A stretch of 64,000 nt of DNA from Arthrobacter sp. NEB 688 (GTDB lineage: Bacteria > Actinomycetota > Actinomycetes > Actinomycetales > Dermatophilaceae), in the NCBI RefSeq assembly GCF_013201035.1, contig NZ_CP053707.1:1054001-1118000 (forward strand), read 5' to 3'. Made by a program: the position numbers and the translations under genes. This document shows, one piece after another, positions 59,915-64,000 of the stretch; position 1 is the first letter of the stretch; every line of letters starts with the position of its first letter. Under the pieces are notes generated by a model. That model saw nothing but the letters and a program-made list of their open reading frames with translations. It was not told the origin of the DNA and did no database searches.

Positions 59915-62134
59915 TCAGGGGGTCGGCGAGGGCGTCGCGGAGGGGCTCGCCGAGGTGGTCGACGCCGGGCTCGACGAGGGGGTGACCGAGGGGTCGGTCG
60001 ACGTGGTGGGCACCGGGGTCGCGGGGACCCGGACGACCTGCGGCGCGCCACCGGGCTCGCAGGTGCGGGTGGGGTCGACGGGTCGGGTGTCGACCCGGTC
60101 GCCGTTGACGAGCGAGACGTCGTCGTACGCGGGTCGGCCCTCGATGACGTCGCGGAACCGGTAGCGCGTCAGCGACGAGAGGCGGCAGTCGGTGCCGAAG
60201 GTGAGGACGTCGAAGGCCGACGGCTGCCCCACGAGCTCCTCGCCGCCCTCGGCACCGATGAAGTGGCTGAGGGGGCCGCCCCCGGTGAACGTGCCGGCCT
60301 GGATCCGGTTGCCCTCGAGGTCGGTCGAGTGCATGTGGCCGTTGAGCAGCACGCCTGCGTCGAGGCCGGCGACCGCCCAGGGCTCGTGGCCGACGACGAC
60401 GTCGGGGGCCGGCCGGCCGGTGAACGCCGCCCGGAACGCGTCCCGCGCGGGCAGCTGCTTGGCCCGCGAGCCGGTGCCGGAGTCGCCGAACCACCGGGGG
60501 TCGTTGAAGCCGGCGATGGTCACGCCGCCGACCGTCACCTCCTGGTAGTCGTCGCCCGGCGGCTCCAGGAGGACGACGTTGGGGATGCGGTCCATCCGGC
60601 GCAGCAGCGCGGTGTCGGTGGCGCTCGTCGCGTCGTGGTTGCCGCGGACGAAGACGTAGGGCACCCCGAGCGAGCGGATGCCCTCGAACATCCCGGCGGC
60701 CTCGCCCTCGGCGACGGTGCCGAAGTTGACGAGGTCGCCGCTGTCGACGACGAGGTCGATGCTCTCCGACTCGATGACCGAGCGCATCAGGGCGTACTGG
60801 TTGCCGCCGTGGAGGTCGCTGACGAAGAGGATGCGCAGGGCCGGGGCCGACTCGAGGGAGTCGGCGGCGTACTTCTGCTGCAACGCGGTCGAGAGCGCGA
60901 GCAGGTTGCGGACGTACGGGGTCGCCTGGCTGGCCCGCGACTCGACGTCGTCGAGGAGGCCCTGGTTCTGCTGGAAGGTGCCGAGCACCTCGGTCGCGCG
61001 CCACGTCGTCTGGCGGCTCGGCTGGTACGTCGTGTACATCGACGCGGCGGTGCCGAGCGTCGCGACCGTCCAGGCGACCGTCGCGGCGACGACGAGCGAG
61101 CGGGGCGGGGGCCGGCGCCGGGCCAGGGCCCAGCCGCCGACGAGGAGGAGCGCGAGGAGGAGGGCGCCGGCGGCGAAGCGCACGACGACCTCGACGGCGA
61201 CGCCGCGGATCGCGCTGTTGAGCTCCTCGGGGCCGGGGCGCAGGGTGGCGAGGCTGACGTTGGGGCGGGCGAGGACGTCGGTGATGCTCGAGCGCACCTG
61301 CGGGACGGCGCGCACGCCGGGGGCGAGACCGGAGAAGGAGAGCTCGACGTCGCCGAAGGTCGTCTCGGCGACGAGCTCGCCGACCCGGGACGGGCTGGCG
61401 TCGAGGCTGACGGTCGCCCGGTAGCTGCGGGTCTCGGCGGTGGCGGGCAGCAGCGTCGTCGTCGCGAGGCCGGCGATGGTGAAGGCACCGACGAGGGCCA
61501 CGGTCCCGAGGCCCTGCCGCACGCGCCGGGACCCGACCCGGTGGCCCGCGCTCCACCACACCCCCACCGCCGTCACGAAGGGCCAGAGGGCGGTGAGGAC
61601 CGCGACGAGCCGCTCGTGCGCGCCGAAGAAGGTGGCGTCCAGGCCGAGGCCGAGGGAGGCGACGGCGGCGAGGAGCACGACGGAGGCGGGCCAGGCGACG
61701 CGGCGGCGCAGCACCTCGGGGCCCTGCCGCCGGGCGGCGAGCGCGGGCCAGAGGGCGAGCAGGACGAAGGAGGCGGTCGCGACGGCGGTGTGCGCGGCGG
61801 AGGACTCGGTGCGCGAGGGCAGCGGCAGCGCGGCGACCCCGAGGGTCGCGAGGCCGCCGAGGGCCAGCGCGATACGCCCGGCGGGGCGGGCGGCGCCGAG
61901 GCACCAGGCGGTGAGGCAGTGGCCGAGGCCGGTGGCGACGAGGGCGCTCGTCATCACCCAGCGGTGCGGCGTCTCGAGCGAGGCGAGGGCGCTGATGGAC
62001 TCGCGCAGCGGGTCGAAGCCCGGCCCGACGAGACCGGCCGCCCAGGTCCACCCGCCGACGAGGGCCGTCAGGGTCAGGGCCGCGCTGACGACGGCGGTCC
62101 TGAGGTGTCCGGCGGGGCGGGCCATGCGCTCCAC
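59915..62134 (-). CDS. DUF998-metallophosphoesterase fusion membrane protein
   Basis: A 739-residue protein. The N-terminal half contains about seven hydrophobic segments beginning GHLRTAVVSAALTLTALVGG, a DUF998-like membrane domain (residues 10-220), then two further membrane segments around 225 and 325 flanking a soluble stretch of about 75 residues. The C-terminal metallophosphoesterase (about 400-690) has the motifs LFVSDLHGG, VDSGDLVNFG, RGNHDATSA, VVGHEP and LNGHMHSTD. A Ser/Thr/Pro-rich tail ends it. It probably hydrolyses a phosphoester at the membrane surface; the side is not certain. The fusion is unusual. Confidence 0.83.
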   Translation of the reverse strand: MERMARPAGHLRTAVVSAALTLTALVGGWTWAAGLVGPGFDPLRESISALASLETPHRWVMTSALVATGLGHCLTAWCLGAARPAGRIALALGGLATLGVAALPLPSRTESSAAHTAVATASFVLLALWPALAARRQGPEVLRRRVAWPASVVLLAAVASLGLGLDATFFGAHERLVAVLTALWPFVTAVGVWWSAGHRVGSRRVRQGLGTVALVGAFTIAGLATTTLLPATAETRSYRATVSLDASPSRVGELVAETTFGDVELSFSGLAPGVRAVPQVRSSITDVLARPNVSLATLRPGPEELNSAIRGVAVEVVVRFAAGALLLALLLVGGWALARRRPPPRSLVVAATVAWTVATLGTAASMYTTYQPSRQTTWRATEVLGTFQQNQGLLDDVESRASQATPYVRNLLALSTALQQKYAADSLESAPALRILFVSDLHGGNQYALMRSVIESESIDLVVDSGDLVNFGTVAEGEAAGMFEGIRSLGVPYVFVRGNHDATSATDTALLRRMDRIPNVVLLEPPGDDYQEVTVGGVTIAGFNDPRWFGDSGTGSRAKQLPARDAFRAAFTGRPAPDVVVGHEPWAVAGLDAGVLLNGHMHSTDLEGNRIQAGTFTGGGPLSHFIGAEGGEELVGQPSAFDVLTFGTDCRLSSLTRYRFRDVIEGRPAYDDVSLVNGDRVDTRPVDPTRTCEPGGAPQVVRVPATPVPTTSTDPSVTPSSSPASTTSASPSATPSPTP

Positions 62135-62213
62135 CCTAGGTCGGCTCCCTGCAGGCCCGGAGCGGCCGGGGGCGGGAGGGGCCGAGCGGCCGACCCGCGG
62201 GTGTCCGCCCGGC

Positions 62214-62242
62214 AGCCGGGGAAAGGTGTGCTCTCCCCGGCT
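62214..62242. repeat. Hairpin preceding the 41-bp array
   Basis: AGCCGGGGA (62214-62222) and TCCCCGGCT (62234-62242) are perfect arms, loop 11 bases. Confidence 0.6.
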
Positions 62243-62250
62243 CCACGTCC

Positions 62251-62435
62251 TGCGGGAGGTTTACCTCCCGCAGCGCAACCACTCCTGTCACCGCGGGAGG
62301 TTTACCTCCCGCGGTGCGACCAGTCCTGCCGCTCCGGGAGGTTTTCCTCCCGCGGTGCGACCAGTCCTGCCGACTCGGGACGTTTCCCTCCCACGAGGTC
62401 CGCAGGTGGTTGCGGTGTGGCAGGGATTCCTCCCG
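62251..62435. repeat. 41-bp tandem array of GGGAGG/CCTCCC palindromes
   Basis: Four units start at GGGAGG/GGGACG in 62254, 62295, 62336 and 62377, exactly 41 bases apart. Units 1-3 have the palindrome GGGAGGTTTACCTCCC or its TTTT variant (extended to CCGCGGGAGG in unit 2) followed by a shared tail GCGGTGCGACCAGTCCTGCC. Unit 4 is degenerate, and a partial fifth palindrome (GGGATTCCTCCC) is displaced to 62423. The loop of 2 to 4 T is fixed. It lies in a divergent promoter region. Confidence 0.8.
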
Positions 62436-62466
62436 CGGCGCGTGGAGTCCGGGAGGACACACCTCG

Positions 62467-62499
62467 GGCCGGGGCCGGGGCCGGGGCCGGGGCCGGGCC
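62467..62499. repeat. GGGGCC hexanucleotide repeats
   Basis: About five contiguous GGGGCC/CCGGGG units immediately after the 41-bp array, a G-rich run able to form G-quadruplexes on the + strand. Confidence 0.75.
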
Positions 62500-62570
62500 A
62501 GGGTCGGGTCCGGCCCTGGTCGAGGGTCGGCCGGACGGGGGCGGGTGGGAGGCGACCTAGGCTGGCGGGC

Positions 62571-63287
62571 ATGACGTCCTCCACCCCGCTGCCCGAGGCG
62601 CTGCGGCGCGACTTCGGCGCCGTCCTGCTCGACATGGACGGCACGCTCATCGACTCGATCGCCGCCGTCGAGCGCAGCTGGCTGCGCTGGTGCGAGGAGC
62701 ACGGCGTCGACCCCCGCCGCCTCACCGGCTCCCACGGCGTCACGGCCCGCAACCTCATCGCCGGGCTCCTCCCGGAGGACCGGCGCGACGCCGCGTACGA
62801 GCGCATCGTCGAGCTCGAGGTCGCCGACGTCGGCGAGATCGAGGTCCTGCCCGGCACGCTCGACCTCCTCACCGCGCTGCGCGACGGCGGCGTCCCCACG
62901 GCCATCGTCACCTCCTCGAGCGACCCGCTCGCCGAGGCGCGCCTGACGGCCACCGCGCTCCCGCACCCCGAGGTCGTCGTCACCGCCGACCACGTCGTGC
63001 GCGGCAAGCCGTTCCCCGACCCGTGGCTGCTCGGCGCCGAGCGCCTCGGCGTCGACCCCGCCGACTGCCTCGTCCTGGAGGACGCAGTCGCCGGGCTGCG
63101 CGCGGCCCGGGACGCCGGCTGCGGCGGGCTCGTCGCGGTCACCACGACGATGGCCCCCGAGGAGCTGGCCGAGGTCGCCGACCTCGTCGTCGGCAGCCTC
63201 GCCGACCTGCGCGTCGAGGTCGCCGGTGGGCGCATCCGGCTCGTCGGGACGGACGGGGCCTCGCCGGACGCGGGTGGCGCCGCCTAG
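62571..63287 (+). CDS. HAD-superfamily phosphatase
   Basis: A 238-residue HAD phosphatase: LLDMDGTLIDSIAAVERSW (motif I with D-x-D), VTSSSDPL (motif II Thr), RGKPFPDPWLLG (Lys), and VLEDAVAGLRAARDAGC (motif IV). The wording matches glycerol-3-phosphate or 2-deoxyglucose-6-phosphate phosphatase-type sugar phosphatases. ATG 62571, next gene 10 bases after its stop; so it leads an operon with the FAD dehydrogenase. Confidence 0.87.
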   Translation: MTSSTPLPEALRRDFGAVLLDMDGTLIDSIAAVERSWLRWCEEHGVDPRRLTGSHGVTARNLIAGLLPEDRRDAAYERIVELEVADVGEIEVLPGTLDLLTALRDGGVPTAIVTSSSDPLAEARLTATALPHPEVVVTADHVVRGKPFPDPWLLGAERLGVDPADCLVLEDAVAGLRAARDAGCGGLVAVTTTMAPEELAEVADLVVGSLADLRVEVAGGRIRLVGTDGASPDAGGAA

Positions 63288-63297
63288 GGTGCATCCC

Positions 63298-64000
63298 GTG
63301 GATGCCGACGTCGTCGTCGTGGGTGCCGGCCTCGCCGGCCTGGTCGCCGCGTGCGAGGTCGCGGACGCCGGTGGGTCCGTCGTGCTGCTCGACCAGGAGT
63401 CGGCGGTCAACCTCGGCGGCCAGGCGTGGTGGAGCTTCGGCGGGTTGTTCCTCGTCGACAGCCCCGAGCAGCGGCGGATGGGCATCCGCGACTCCGTCGA
63501 CCTGGCGTGGCAGGACTGGCAGGGCAGCGCCGGCTGGGACCGGCTGACCGCCCCCGACGGCTCGCCCGGGCCGGACCACTGGGGTCGCGAGTGGGCGCGC
63601 TCGTACGTCGAGTGGGCCGCCGACGGCAAGCGGGCGTGGCTGCGCGAGCAGGGGGTCTCCTTCTTCCCGGTCGTCGGGTGGGCCGAGCGCGGCGACGGCA
63701 CCAGTGGGGGACACGGCAACTCGGTGCCGCGCTTCCACATCCCGTGGGGCACCGGCACCGGCGTCGTCGCGCCGTTCGCGCGGCGGGTGCACGAGCACGT
63801 CGCGGGCGGGCGCATCGTCCACCGGCCGCGGCACCGTGTCGACGAGCTCGTGACGACCGGTGGCACCGTCACCGGCGTCCGCGGGTCGGTGCTCGCCGAC
63901 GACGGCGCACCGCGCGGGGCCGAGAGCAGCCGCGAGGTCACGGGGTCGTTCGAGTACGGGGCGCAGGCGGTGCTCGTCGCGTCCGGCGGCATCGGAGGCA
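63298..64000 (+). CDS. FAD-binding dehydrogenase (KsdD/fumarate-reductase-like), 3'-truncated by window end
   Basis: About 234 codons of an FAD flavoprotein: VVVGAGLAGLVAACEVADAG, then GGQAWWSFGGLFLVDSPEQR and RFHIPWGTGTGVVAPFARRV, ASGGIGG at the window end. The pattern is that of FAD-dependent dehydrogenases annotated near 3-ketosteroid delta1-dehydrogenases and fumarate-reductase flavoproteins. GTG 63298 follows the phosphatase by 10 bases. The rest lies beyond the window. Confidence 0.82.
   Translation, partial: MDADVVVVGAGLAGLVAACEVADAGGSVVLLDQESAVNLGGQAWWSFGGLFLVDSPEQRRMGIRDSVDLAWQDWQGSAGWDRLTAPDGSPGPDHWGREWARSYVEWAADGKRAWLREQGVSFFPVVGWAERGDGTSGGHGNSVPRFHIPWGTGTGVVAPFARRVHEHVAGGRIVHRPRHRVDELVTTGGTVTGVRGSVLADDGAPRGAESSREVTGSFEYGAQAVLVASGGIGG

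Larger units (their letters stand above)
62135..62570. other. 436-bp divergent non-coding region
   Basis: Between the metallophosphoesterase (minus) and HAD phosphatase (plus) genes. It holds a single hairpin (62214-62242), the 41-bp-period array (62251-62430) and GGGGCC repeats (62467-62499). The + promoter should be in 62500-62570 and the minus promoter in 62135-62210. No open frame with coding character was seen. Confidence 0.7.

Noticed and set aside
62251-62435. CRISPR array in the 41-bp repeats
   Set aside because: The parts between palindromes are conserved rather than unique, and no cas genes are present.
1-64000. tRNA, rRNA, insertion sequences, prophage genes, integration sites
   Set aside because: No cloverleaf-like sequence with CCA-type ends, no transposase, integrase or phage structural motif was found by reading both strands.

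Overview
The window is very GC-rich with almost exclusively G/C third codon positions, frequent GTG starts, many 4-bp ATGA/GTGA gene overlaps, and actinobacterial gene families (MMPL exporters, YhgE/Pip proteins, PucR-type and TetR regulators, GTG-started small proteins, DUF1345, sucrase/ferredoxin-like protein). I infer a chromosomal segment of a high-GC actinobacterium, probably Intrasporangiaceae-like; the family assignment is an inference. No rRNA, tRNA, insertion sequence, prophage or CRISPR array was seen.

Layout. 1-7.8 kb: the end of a LivK-type binding protein, then livG-livF-livH-livM and an alpha/beta hydrolase on the + strand, facing a GAF/PucR regulator and a 3-hydroxybutyrate-dehydrogenase-like SDR. 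7.9-14.1 kb: a rhodanese lipoprotein behind a CsoR/CstR-like operator, a CebR-like LacI regulator carrying the CebR operator sequence at its own start, a JmjC-type oxygenase coupled to a tiny acidic repeat protein, a cNMP/CBS/nucleotidyltransferase protein with a DnaQ-like exonuclease, and a 58-aa microprotein. 14.1-18.2 kb: a LysR regulator and a flavin/iron-sulfur electron-transfer cluster (ferredoxin, NuoF-like protein, haem b membrane protein, ApbE, Ser-rich anchored protein). 18.3-23.5 kb: MMPL exporter with its TetR regulator, a coiled-coil protein and a DUF1345 protein. 23.6-31.1 kb: class V aminotransferase, DUF952, GNAT, a lower-GC unknown gene with a ribbon-helix-helix gene, a membrane spermidine-synthase-like protein and NadE. 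31.1-39.2 kb: TetR / degenerate ABC ATPase / YhgE-Pip locus, DUF2231, quinone oxidoreductase, MFS transporter, Old Yellow Enzyme and tautomerase. 39.3-47.9 kb: enoyl-CoA hydratase plus molybdopterin enzyme, then a TetR-controlled cluster (acyl-CoA dehydrogenase, SDR, APH-like kinase, SDR, hydroxyacid dehydrogenase) resembling a split ACAD10/11 or LvaA/LvaC/LvaD pathway. 47.9-64 kb: a two-microprotein operon, HIT, GNAT and PNPOx-like proteins, flavin monooxygenase-like protein, saccharopine-dehydrogenase-like enoyl reductase, GlgC-like protein, xylulokinase with a SorC-type regulator, secreted SGNH hydrolase, sucrase-like ferredoxin, secreted S1 protease, a DUF998-metallophosphoesterase fusion, a HAD phosphatase and the start of an FAD dehydrogenase.

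The most unusual signals are non-coding or small: a 41-bp-period array of GGGAGG/CCTCCC palindromes with GGGGCC repeats between divergent genes (62.2-62.5 kb); a 53-bp-period tandem hairpin array (53.67-53.81 kb); a dispersed family of long hairpins at gene 3' ends whose arms covary; the acidic three-repeat peptide fused in expression to a JmjC oxygenase; and an ApbE-containing redox cluster without a recognisable flavinylation target. Functional readings of these are inferences from sequence only.
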